From: an uncultured bacterium
GTDB lineage: Bacteria > Armatimonadota > UBA5829 > DSUL01
Assembly: GCA_937967775.1 (NCBI GenBank)
Contig: CALCJH010000085.1
Coordinates: 1-5,378 of the forward strand
Reading direction: 5' to 3'
DNA: 5,378 nucleotides
Shown here: positions 1 to 5,378 of the stretch, one piece after another
How positions within the stretch are numbered: the stretch's first letter is position 1
Layout: each line of letters begins with the position of its first letter
Translations under genes and position numbers: made by a program
Notes under the pieces: model-generated
Databases searched by the model: none
The model's input: only the letters and a program-made list of their open reading frames with translations
Told to the model about the DNA's origin: nothing

Positions 1-47
1 CGGCGGGACTGACACTGGAGAGCCTGCGGGAGGCAGGATTCGCCTGA
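1..47 (+). CDS. ribE: C-terminal end of a probable riboflavin synthase alpha subunit (5'-truncated)
   Basis: Only the last 14 codons are present, read in the frame starting at base 3 and ending with TGA at 45-47; the peptide is AGLTLESLREAGFA. A short helix ending in Gly-Phe plus one or two residues resembles the C-terminus of many riboflavin synthase alpha subunits. The position fits too: in many bacteria this gene lies directly before ribBA and ribH. Riboflavin synthase dismutates two molecules of 6,7-dimethyl-8-ribityllumazine into riboflavin and the pyrimidine precursor. The stop lies 27 nt before the ribBA start, so the genes are probably co-transcribed. The identity rests mainly on context, because no catalytic residue is inside the window. 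Confidence 0.55.
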   Translation, partial: AGLTLESLREAGFA

Positions 48-74
48 GGGGAGCGCCCGGAATCGGACCTGTGA

Positions 75-1373
75 ATGCCTGATACCGAGACACAGATCTT
101 CTGCAGCATTGAAGAGGCGCTCGAAGAGCTCCGGCAGGGCCGGATGCTCATCGTGGTGGATGACGAGGACCGCGAAAATGGGGGCGACTTCGTTATGGCT
201 GCGGAGCATATTACCCCTGAGGCTGTGAACTTCATGGCAAAGCACGGCCGGGGGCTGATCTGCGTTCCCACCACGGCCGACCGTCTGCGGGAGCTGGGGC
301 TCGGCATGATGGTCGAGGACAACACCTCGAAACTGGGCACACAGTTTGCCGTCTCAGTGGATGCCAGACGCGGCACCACGACGGGCATCTCGGCATTTGA
401 CAGGGCCGTCACTATCCGGCTCTTTGCCGACCCGGATGCCCGCCCGGAAGACTTCTGTGTTCCCGGGCACATCTTTCCTCTGCGGGCGGAGGAGGGCGGG
501 GTACTGGTCCGCGCCGGACATACGGAGGCCGTCGTGGATATGCTCCGGCTGGCCGGGCTGACTCAGGCGGGAGTGCTGTGCGAGATCCTCAGCGAAGATG
601 GCGGGATGGCCCGCGTGCCGGAGCTTGCGGAGATCGCGCGGCGGCACGGCCTCAAGATGACCACTGTGGCCAGCCTCATCCGCTACCGCCGCCTTAAAGA
701 GAAGCTGGTCCGCCGCGTGGCCACTGCACACCTTCCCACGCAGTGGGGTCATTTCATTGCGCACGCCTACGAGGCGGACATCGAGGCGAATCCGTATATC
801 GCTCTGGTGATGGGCGATGTAACGAGCGAGGAGCCCGTCCTTGTTCGCATCCACTCCGGGTGTCTGACGGGTGATGCCCTGCGTTCCCTGCGCTGTGATT
901 GCGGGGACCAACTGGACCTTGCGATGCGGCGCATCGCGGAGGAGGGGAGGGGTGTGCTGCTCTATATCCAGCAGGAGGGTCGCGGTATCGGGCTGGTCAA
1001 TAAGCTGAAGGCCTACGTGCTCCAGGATCACGGCGCGGATACCGTCGAGGCGAATGAGCTCTTGGGATTTCCGGCCGATATCCGGGACTATTCGCTGGGA
1101 GCGCAGGTGCTGGAGGATTTGGGGCTGCGCCGCATAAGGCTGATGACCAACAATCCGGCAAAGTTCGCCGCGCTTGAGGGATACGACCTGGAGATCGTGG
1201 AACGCGTGCCTCTCATCGCGGGTGAGCGACCCGAGAGCAGGCGGTATCTGGAGACCAAGCGCACCAAGCTGGGACACCTGTTGTCGGAGGATTGCTCCTG
1301 CTGCAGAGCGGAAGAGGAGAGCGTCCCTGGAGACAGCGTGGTCCGGGACGAGGAGAAGACGTCCATTGGCTGA
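75..1373 (+). CDS. ribBA: Bifunctional 3,4-dihydroxy-2-butanone-4-phosphate synthase / GTP cyclohydrolase II
   Basis: This cytosolic enzyme starts both branches of riboflavin synthesis: ribulose-5-phosphate to dihydroxybutanone phosphate plus formate, and GTP to the diaminopyrimidine phosphate. The RibB domain spans about residues 8-205, with the acidic motif at 29-38, [10 protein letters not shown] at 58-67, TTTGISA at 101-107, GHTEA with His149, and Glu170. The RibA domain spans about 210-403, with Zn-ligand cysteines Cys263, Cys274 and Cys276 (CLTGD then LRCDCG), QQEGRGIGL at 299-307 and TNNPAK at 358-363. The total of 432 aa is slightly above the usual length of about 400; the excess is a tail after residue 403 holding Cys407, Cys409 and Cys410. 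An in-frame TGA at 72-74 makes ATG 75 the first possible start. The nearest strong Shine-Dalgarno (46-53) is a long 21 nt away. Odd point: Gly36 replaces the second Glu of the family motif DRENEGD. The GTP cyclohydrolase half looks intact. Confidence 0.96.
   Translation: MPDTETQIFCSIEEALEELRQGRMLIVVDDEDRENGGDFVMAAEHITPEAVNFMAKHGRGLICVPTTADRLRELGLGMMVEDNTSKLGTQFAVSVDARRGTTTGISAFDRAVTIRLFADPDARPEDFCVPGHIFPLRAEEGGVLVRAGHTEAVVDMLRLAGLTQAGVLCEILSEDGGMARVPELAEIARRHGLKMTTVASLIRYRRLKEKLVRRVATAHLPTQWGHFIAHAYEADIEANPYIALVMGDVTSEEPVLVRIHSGCLTGDALRSLRCDCGDQLDLAMRRIAEEGRGVLLYIQQEGRGIGLVNKLKAYVLQDHGADTVEANELLGFPADIRDYSLGAQVLEDLGLRRIRLMTNNPAKFAALEGYDLEIVERVPLIAGERPESRRYLETKRTKLGHLLSEDCSCCRAEEESVPGDSVVRDEEKTSIG
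1350..1358 (+). promoter_or_regulatory. Ribosome binding site that fixes the TTG start of ribH
   Basis: GAGGAGAAG lies inside the 3' end of ribBA and ends 7 nt before the TTG at 1366. This spacing supports TTG 1366 as the ribH start, rather than an upstream extension of the open frame or the internal ATG at 1405, which would remove the conserved EIIEG beginning of the protein. Confidence 0.75.
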
Positions 1374-1830
1374 GATCATCGAAGGAAGACTGAATGCGGG
1401 CGGGATGCGGTTCGGCATCGTCGCCAGCAGGTTCAACGAGTTCATCACGGGAAGGCTTCTGGAGGGAGCGCTGGACGCGCTGCGGCGGCACGGAGCCGCG
1501 GAGGAGGGCATTACCGTCGCATGGGTGCCGGGCTCCTACGAGATTCCGCTTGCCGCGCGGAAGATGGCGGACAGGGACGTAGATGCCGTCATCTGCCTTG
1601 GGGCGCTGATCCGCGGCAGCACGCCGCACTTCGACTACATCGCCGCCGAGGTGTCCAAGGGGATCGCTCTGGTGGGGCTTGAGACCGGAAAGCCGGTCAT
1701 TTTCGGGGTTCTGACGTGCGACACCATCGAACAGGCCGTCGAGCGGGCCGGCACAAAAGCCGGTAACAAAGGGGCCGACGCCGCCGTTGCGGCCATCGAG
1801 ATGGTGGATCTGCTGAGACAGTTAGGTTGA
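1366..1830 (+). CDS. ribH: 6,7-dimethyl-8-ribityllumazine synthase
   Basis: RibH condenses 5-amino-6-ribitylaminouracil with 3,4-dihydroxy-2-butanone-4-phosphate to form the lumazine precursor of riboflavin. From the TTG start the protein has 154 aa, the usual family length. Visible landmarks are the N-terminal EIIEG strand, SRFNEFIT at 21-28 (Phe23 at the substrate-stacking position), PGSYEIP at 55-61, [14 protein letters not shown] at 79-92 with His88 as the catalytic histidine position, and [15 protein letters not shown] at 126-139 with Arg127 and Lys135 in the phosphate-binding and active-site region. His88, Arg127 and Lys135 have the same numbers as in the Bacillus subtilis enzyme, which supports this start. 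The open frame continues upstream to 1174, but that stretch is out-of-frame ribBA sequence and should not be annotated. The gene overlaps ribBA by 8 nt, suggesting translational coupling. The family forms pentamers or 60-mer capsids; which applies here cannot be read from the sequence. Confidence 0.95.
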   Translation: MAEIIEGRLNAGGMRFGIVASRFNEFITGRLLEGALDALRRHGAAEEGITVAWVPGSYEIPLAARKMADRDVDAVICLGALIRGSTPHFDYIAAEVSKGIALVGLETGKPVIFGVLTCDTIEQAVERAGTKAGNKGADAAVAAIEMVDLLRQLG

Positions 1831-1833
1831 GGA
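1829..1833 (+). promoter_or_regulatory. Ribosome binding site for the TTG start of the HtrA gene
   Basis: GAGGA overlaps the ribH stop codon and lies 10 nt before TTG 1844. The TTG start gives a proper N-terminus (Met-Lys-Lys followed by a hydrophobic segment). No better ATG start exists before residue 25, which is already past the membrane segment. Confidence 0.6.
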
Positions 1834-1843
1834 TCTGACGGCT

Positions 1844-3067
1844 TTGAAGAAGTCGCTCGCGTTGCTGATCGCCGGTTGCGTTCTGGGCGTGCTGATCTAT
1901 CTGAACGTCCAGAGGATGATGGGGGGCAGGGGACTGCCTCTCGCGGGTGAGCAGGGGGACGTGCTTCCTCCTCCTTCCAATGCTCCCATTCCTTCCGGGT
2001 TGAAGGAGAGTCCTACCCGGATCGCCGCAGCCAAGCTGGAGCGTGTCGTGGTCAACATTGACACGCTGGGACGTCCCATTGGCATCCCGGACTGGTTCGG
2101 GATGGCCACGCGTTATGTTCAGCCGCAGGGAGCGGGCTCGGGCGTTATCATCCGGTCCGACGGTTTTATCGTCACGAACGATCACGTGGTGCGTGATGCT
2201 CAGACCATTGACGTGACGCTGTTCGACGGCCGCAAAGTGCGGGGCGAACTCTGGGGGCGCGATCCGCAGTCGGACCTGGCCATCGTCAAGATTCCCCGCA
2301 ACAACCTGCCGGTGGCGCGGCTGGGGGACTCGGACCAGATAGCTGTCGGTGACCCGGTGATCGCGGTCGGCAACGCTCTGGGGCTGGGAACCACGGTGAC
2401 AACGGGCATCATCAGCGCGCGGGAGCGCTCCGTACAGGGACCGGACGGGAACCGCGCCCTCGAGAAGGCCATCCAGACCGATGCCGCCATCAACCGGGGC
2501 AACTCCGGCGGCGCGCTTGCGCTGTTGAACGGCGACGTGATTGGCATCAATACGGCCATCTTCTCTACCAATGAGGGCGGTGGGAACATCGGGATTGGCT
2601 TCGCCATTCCCTCCAACACCGTGCGCAAGATCGCCAATGCGTTGATCAAGAATAGAAAGGTGGAGCGTCCGGCGCCCGCCTGGGTGGGCATTTGGTACAT
2701 GGGCATGTCCGCTGAAGTCGCTCAGGCAGTGGAGCAGGAGCTCGGTTTCCGGTATCCGCAGCCCGATACGGGAATTCTGGTCCGGCGGGTGGAGCCCGGA
2801 AGCCCAGCGGAGGTTGCGGGCATCAGACCATGGGATCAGGTGCTGGATATGGACGGCAAGCCGATCAATCAGCAGAGCGATTTCGCCGATGCCATCCACG
2901 AGCTCAAGCCCGGAGACAGTGTGAAGTTGAAGATCTACCGTCCGGCCACCGGAAGCACGCTCACCGTCACGGTGCGTCTGGCGGCAGCTCCGCGCAATCT
3001 GCCGGCCGCGGGAGTGCCGGAGGGAGTTCCCTCGCAGCCTAGAGGAGGTCTGCGACTCCCCTTCTAG
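1844..3067 (+). CDS. Membrane-anchored or secreted HtrA/DegP-type trypsin-like serine protease with one PDZ domain
   Basis: This is a protein quality-control protease acting outside the cytoplasmic membrane, degrading or processing misfolded envelope proteins. Its 407 aa carry: an N-terminal basic and hydrophobic segment (Lys2-Lys3, then about residues 4-20) that may be a signal anchor; a Pro/Gly-rich linker at about 27-58; a trypsin-like domain at about 60-270 with His114 (TNDHVV), Asp144 (SDLAIVKI) and Ser221 (GNSGGAL); one PDZ domain at about 280-380 (carrying VEPGSPAEVAGIRPWD); and a Pro/Gly-rich tail. The catalytic triad is complete. One PDZ domain resembles DegS or bacterial HhoA/HtrA more than two-PDZ DegP. 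The sequence IAGC at residues 9-12 fits a lipobox by letter, but hydrophobicity continues past Cys12, so an uncleaved anchor seems more likely. The gene starts 13 nt after ribH and overlaps the convergent small gene by 29 nt at its 3' end. Family is certain; the exact subfamily is not. Confidence 0.93.
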   Translation: MKKSLALLIAGCVLGVLIYLNVQRMMGGRGLPLAGEQGDVLPPPSNAPIPSGLKESPTRIAAAKLERVVVNIDTLGRPIGIPDWFGMATRYVQPQGAGSGVIIRSDGFIVTNDHVVRDAQTIDVTLFDGRKVRGELWGRDPQSDLAIVKIPRNNLPVARLGDSDQIAVGDPVIAVGNALGLGTTVTTGIISARERSVQGPDGNRALEKAIQTDAAINRGNSGGALALLNGDVIGINTAIFSTNEGGGNIGIGFAIPSNTVRKIANALIKNRKVERPAPAWVGIWYMGMSAEVAQAVEQELGFRYPQPDTGILVRRVEPGSPAEVAGIRPWDQVLDMDGKPINQQSDFADAIHELKPGDSVKLKIYRPATGSTLTVTVRLAAAPRNLPAAGVPEGVPSQPRGGLRLPF

Positions 3068-3515
3068 CGCTGGCTTCCACCAGCCGCCATTCCCGGACGG
3101 GGTAGATCAGGAGCCGGCGATGATCCTCACGTTGGAAACGGAGCGTGGCGGAAGTCTCGAAGTCCGTCGCCGTGCCTCCTTGGCTACGGAGCCGGACGCG
3201 GGCGCGAACCTCTGCGGTGGCGGAGTCTCCGTTGACGCGAATGGAGTCCACCTCCAGATCTGCGCGGATCTCGTGGATGTCGCGGAAGGCCTGGAGCAGC
3301 AGGAGTCGGATCTCTTTCTTCGTTCCGCCTTCTCCCTGATAGTTGTCGGAGAGGATAGAAAGAGCCTGTCCCAAATTCTTGGTGCTGGCGGCGGTGCGGG
3401 CCCGCTCCAGCAACTCCCGGATCTGCTCTTCGTCTGTGCCGCGGGGGCGAGTCGCGAACCAGCCGGCGGCAAGAGCCGCTGCTAGGACTGCCGCTACGAT
3501 GAAAGTCCTCAACAC
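3039..3515 (-). CDS. Small membrane-anchored or secreted protein, NTF2-like fold suspected, function unknown
   Basis: I do not recognise a named family. The 158-aa product starts at GTG 3515, with a strong AGGAGG 9 nt upstream; the next codon, TTG, is a weaker alternative. Residues 4-20 form an Ala/Leu-rich hydrophobic segment that looks like a signal peptide or single anchor, with the rest outside the cytoplasm. A charged helix follows (DEEQIRELLERAR, 28-40), then a region around Asp57-Asn58-Tyr59, a second helix (about 66-80), and an alternating beta-like part (about 84-148) ending in the REWRLVEA stretch. Two helices followed by curved strands, with a Trp-containing last strand, is the pattern of NTF2-like/SnoaL-type proteins. 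This resemblance is inferred, and no active site is evident. It lies opposite to both neighbours, so it is probably its own transcription unit. Its last 29 nt overlap the end of the HtrA gene. Confidence 0.8.
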   Translation of the reverse strand: MLRTFIVAAVLAAALAAGWFATRPRGTDEEQIRELLERARTAASTKNLGQALSILSDNYQGEGGTKKEIRLLLLQAFRDIHEIRADLEVDSIRVNGDSATAEVRARVRLRSQGGTATDFETSATLRFQREDHRRLLIYPVREWRLVEASARRGVADLL

Positions 3516-3524
3516 GGGACGAAT

Positions 3525-3530
3525 CCTCCT
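3525..3530 (-). promoter_or_regulatory. Strong ribosome binding site for the minus-strand gene
   Basis: On the minus strand this reads AGGAGG, a near-perfect Shine-Dalgarno sequence, 9 nt before the GTG at 3515. It supports both the reality of the small gene and its non-ATG start. Confidence 0.75.
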
Positions 3531-3549
3531 TCCGCTTCAGACCGGCGCT

Positions 3550-3579
3550 ATTGTGCGCCTGTGGCCCTGCCTGCGGCAA
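3550..3579 (-). promoter_or_regulatory. Possible sigma-70-type promoter for the minus-strand gene
   Basis: Read on the minus strand, TTGCCG (3579-3574) could be a -35 box and CACAAT (3555-3550) a -10 box, separated by 18 nt. Each matches the consensus only in part (4 of 6 for the -10). Initiation near 3543 would give a leader of about 28 nt that includes the AGGAGG site. The position in the divergent gap is right, but such matches occur by chance. Confidence 0.25.
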
Positions 3580-3588
3580 CCTCGGGGC

Positions 3589-3595
3589 GAGGTGA
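3589..3595 (+). promoter_or_regulatory. Ribosome binding site that favours ATG 3600 for the kinase gene
   Basis: GAGGTGA lies just before the ATG at 3600; its GAGG core is 7 nt away. The alternative in-frame GTG at 3561 has no purine-rich site before it and would add 13 residues rich in Ala and Gly without similarity to the family, so ATG 3600 is preferred. Confidence 0.6.
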
Positions 3596-3599
3596 CCGG

Positions 3600-4715
3600 A
3601 TGACCGGTTCTCTTCCGGAGGGGTGGCGCAGGACGATCGAGGAGCTCCGGCAGCAGGGCGGGACGGTCCTTGTCATCGGGGCGGTGGATGTCGGCAAGAC
3701 GTCTTTCTGTCTGGCGCTGAGTCTCGCGGCGGTTCTCAGGGGACTGCGGTGCGGAGTGGTGGATGCGGACACCGGTCAATCGGAGATCGGGCCGCCCACC
3801 ACGGTGGGGTGCGGCGTGGTTGAGGGGACGCCATCTTCCCTGTCTCAATTGGACCCGCTGAGCCTCTTTTTCGTGGGAAGCACGTCTCCACCCGGACACC
3901 TCACGCCGCTCGTCGTCGGTGCGCGGCGTATGGCTGATCGTCTGCGATCGGAGGGATGCGATCTGACCGTCGTGGACTTCCCCGGCTTCGTGCAGGGACC
4001 GGCCGCCAGGGTGCTGGTGGAAGGCGTCGTCGCATCCTTGCGTCCCACGGTCGTTGTTGCCATTCAGGCCCGGGACGAGCTGGCTCCCCTGCTGGCGGGC
4101 GCGCGGGGCATGGAAGCTCCGCGGCTGGTGACCCTGGAGCCTGCTCCGATGGCCCGCCGGCGCAGCGCCGAGGAGCGCGCCACGCGGCGCCGCCTGAAGT
4201 TCGCGGAATACTTCGGAAAGTCCACCGTTCTGGATCTGGACCTGCGCTCGTGCGCGCTGGCTGGCTCCAGTCCCTTCGGTGGGGTTCCCCTGAGGCCGAA
4301 CCTGCGCCGCTTTATCGAGCGCCGCGCTTCCGCGGAGGTGTTGTACGCGGAGCAGGGTGGCGGGAGGATCGTGGTCATCACAAGGACGCCTCTGGATGGC
4401 GCGGCCCGGGCCCGTATCGAGGAGGGTGTAAACGGGCTGGACGTGGTGGCCATTCCGGCGGGTTGGCTTCAGAACCGGTTGCTGGGGCTGGTGGATGGTA
4501 TGGGAGAGCACCTGGCGGTAGGCATTCTCGAACAGATGGACCTTTCGACTCTGAAGGCATCGGTGCGCGCGCCGCTCCACAGCGCGGCGAGCATCCGGCA
4601 GGTGATCTTCGGATCCCTCTGCGTCCGGGTGGATGGGACAGAGCTGGGGACGTCAGGGCAGGCCGAGCTTCGCCTTTTCGACAACGGGCCGAGGGAGGCC
4701 GGGACTGCTCGATGA
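3600..4715 (+). CDS. Clp1/Grc3-family P-loop polynucleotide 5'-hydroxyl kinase homologue
   Basis: The 371-aa product looks like a stand-alone member of the Clp1/Grc3/NOL9 group, whose characterised members phosphorylate 5'-OH ends of RNA or DNA with ATP. Seen in the sequence: Walker A GAVDVGKT at 27-34 with the Asp-Val-Gly-Lys form typical of this group; DADTGQSEIGPPTT at 55-68, matching the family's D-x-GQS-x-IGPPTT signature; FVGSTSPPGHL at 91-101; a Walker-B-like VVDFPGF at 124-130; an Arg-rich segment at 187-205 ending in KFAEYF, where the family has its lid; and a C-terminal domain at about 235-360 with Gly-rich loops and the VIFGSLCVRVDG strand region. Archaeal homologues have a similar size and layout; eukaryotic Clp1 works in pre-mRNA 3' processing and tRNA splicing, Grc3 in rRNA processing. 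In bacteria the role is not established, so kinase activity is inferred. The stop overlaps the next start as ATGA, so the two genes are probably co-expressed. Confidence 0.85.
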   Translation: MTGSLPEGWRRTIEELRQQGGTVLVIGAVDVGKTSFCLALSLAAVLRGLRCGVVDADTGQSEIGPPTTVGCGVVEGTPSSLSQLDPLSLFFVGSTSPPGHLTPLVVGARRMADRLRSEGCDLTVVDFPGFVQGPAARVLVEGVVASLRPTVVVAIQARDELAPLLAGARGMEAPRLVTLEPAPMARRRSAEERATRRRLKFAEYFGKSTVLDLDLRSCALAGSSPFGGVPLRPNLRRFIERRASAEVLYAEQGGGRIVVITRTPLDGAARARIEEGVNGLDVVAIPAGWLQNRLLGLVDGMGEHLAVGILEQMDLSTLKASVRAPLHSAASIRQVIFGSLCVRVDGTELGTSGQAELRLFDNGPREAGTAR

Positions 4716-5368
4716 TCAGATCTCTCACACTGGTGCGTCACGGGGAAAGCCAGTGGAATGCCATCCGGGTCATCCAGGGACATCTGGACTCGCCTCTTTC
4801 GGAGGCAGGGCGCGCTCAGGCCCGAGCGTTGTCAGCTGTGCTCCGGCAGGGCGAGTACGATTGCGTATTTTCCAGTGACCTTTCCCGCGCGATGGAGACG
4901 GGGCGGCTGGCTCTCGGAAGCGATGCGGAGATCATTGCGGAACCTCGCCTGCGGGAACACTGTTTCGGACGTTGGCAGGGGTTATCTCCTGAGGACGTGC
5001 AGCGGCGCTTCCCGGACGAATGGAGCCGTTACCGCGCGGATCCCCTCACAGTCCGGCCCGAAGGTGGAGAATCTGTGACGGACCTCCGGGACCGGGTGGC
5101 GGGTCTGCTGGATGAGTGGCACGAGCGGCTGGCTGGCAGGCGCGTTCTAGTATTCACGCACGGCGGAGTGGTGCGGGTATCCGTGATGGTGGCGCTGGGA
5201 CTGCCGTTGTCTCCCTGGGGACGGTTGAGGGTGCCGAACGCTTCTGTGACATCGCTGGAGTTCGAGCGGGATGGCGCAAGGCTGCTCTGCTTTGGCAGCG
5301 TGGGTCATCTGGAGGCCCTCAAGTTAGTGGCAGGAACTGCGGAAGAGGTGAATGGCGATGCGGCCTAG
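4712..5368 (+). CDS. Histidine phosphatase (phosphoglycerate mutase superfamily, CobC/PhoE-like)
   Basis: The 218-aa protein belongs to the branch-1 histidine phosphatase superfamily, cytosolic enzymes that hydrolyse phosphomonoesters through a phosphohistidine. The signature is complete: VRHGES at 8-13 with Arg9 and the nucleophile His10, an N-x-x-x-x-x-QG-H-x-D-SPLSEAG stretch at 16-33, Arg59 in SSDLSRAMET, Glu82 in LREHCFGRWQG as the likely proton donor, and His150 in FTHGG. The length and the VPNASVTSLEF strand near the C-terminus suit phosphatases such as alpha-ribazole phosphatase or broad-specificity PhoE rather than glycolytic mutase, which is longer. The substrate cannot be assigned: no cobalamin genes are visible. 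The ATG overlaps the kinase stop by 4 nt; a GAGGGAGG tract inside the kinase gene ends 13 nt before it, so translation is probably coupled. Confidence 0.92.
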   Translation: MIRSLTLVRHGESQWNAIRVIQGHLDSPLSEAGRAQARALSAVLRQGEYDCVFSSDLSRAMETGRLALGSDAEIIAEPRLREHCFGRWQGLSPEDVQRRFPDEWSRYRADPLTVRPEGGESVTDLRDRVAGLLDEWHERLAGRRVLVFTHGGVVRVSVMVALGLPLSPWGRLRVPNASVTSLEFERDGARLLCFGSVGHLEALKLVAGTAEEVNGDAA

Positions 5369-5378
5369 CCTGCTTCGT
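5358..5378 (+). CDS. First codons of a further gene running off the right edge
   Basis: An open frame begins at ATG 5358 (MRPSLLR) or at the in-frame ATG 5352 (two residues longer) and continues past the end of the window. A purine-rich GGAAGAGG at 5341-5348 lies 9 nt before ATG 5358, which favours that start. It would overlap the phosphatase gene by 11 nt, in line with the tight packing here. Seven codons are far too few to assign a function, and the basic-then-hydrophobic beginning is only a hint of a possible signal segment. Confidence 0.4.

Noticed and set aside
1..74. Possible FMN riboswitch before ribBA
   Set aside because: The upstream gene ends at 47, leaving only 27 nt; no room for the aptamer, which would be expected before the first gene of the operon, outside the window.
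1174..1365. A 64-codon N-terminal extension of ribH
   Set aside because: It is out-of-frame ribBA sequence; the TTG at 1366 with its ribosome binding site gives the normal 154-aa protein.
354..1511. A 385-codon open frame on the minus strand across ribBA and ribH
   Set aside because: It lies opposite two strongly conserved enzymes, its product has no recognisable motif, and long antisense frames are common in G+C-rich DNA.
1697..2899. A 400-codon open frame on the minus strand opposite the HtrA gene
   Set aside because: The plus strand encodes an intact HtrA protease with catalytic triad and PDZ domain; the antisense product is rich in Arg, His and Pro and looks like a shadow.
3069..3084. 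Possible terminator hairpin GCTGG / CCAGC just after the HtrA stop
   Set aside because: The stem is only 5 bp, there is no T-tract after it, and it lies inside the minus-strand coding region.
3120..3485. A plus-strand 121-codon open frame opposite the small gene
   Set aside because: The minus-strand frame has the better start signal, a signal-like segment and a plausible folded composition; the plus frame has none of these.
3537..4580. A 347-codon open frame on the minus strand opposite the kinase gene
   Set aside because: The plus strand has all Clp1/Grc3 motifs in order; the antisense frame has no ribosome binding site that I can see, and Gln/Arg/His-rich shadow composition.
3956..4711. 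A 252-codon upstream extension of the phosphatase frame
   Set aside because: It overlaps the kinase gene in another frame; the family's N-terminus (strand then VRHGES) begins right after ATG 4712.

Overview
The window is a G+C-rich bacterial chromosomal segment (by eye a little above 60% G+C), gene-dense and without mobile elements, RNA genes or CRISPR repeats that I can see. Three of the seven real starts are non-ATG (TTG, TTG, GTG), each with a good purine-rich ribosome binding site. I cannot name the organism. A bacterial Clp1/Grc3-type kinase beside a riboflavin operon and an anchored HtrA protease suggests a little-studied or thermophilic lineage rather than a common proteobacterium, but that is an inference.

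Layout. Left block, + strand: the last 14 codons of a gene that is probably riboflavin synthase (ribE), then ribBA (75-1373), ribH (TTG start 1366, overlapping ribBA by 8 nt) and, 13 nt later, an HtrA/DegP-type serine protease (TTG start 1844). The first three are consecutive riboflavin enzymes: RibBA makes the two precursors, RibH condenses the butanone phosphate with the pyrimidine to give lumazine, and riboflavin synthase turns lumazine into riboflavin. The protease has no known role in that pathway and seems to share the transcript by position only.

Middle: a small - strand gene (3515-3039) for a membrane-anchored or secreted protein with an NTF2-like look. It converges on the protease gene, and the two coding regions overlap by 29 nt at their 3' ends.

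Right block, + strand, divergent from the small gene across 84 bp: a Clp1/Grc3-family P-loop polynucleotide kinase homologue (3600-4715), a histidine phosphatase of the phosphoglycerate mutase superfamily (4712-5368, ATGA overlap with the kinase), and the first codons of a further gene running off the right edge.

Points worth a second look: RibBA has Gly where the butanone-phosphate synthase family has a conserved acidic residue in its DDEDRENEGD motif; the bacterial Clp1-like kinase is translationally coupled to a phosphatase; and the HtrA gene is attached to the riboflavin operon. I did not find a clearly new multi-gene system.
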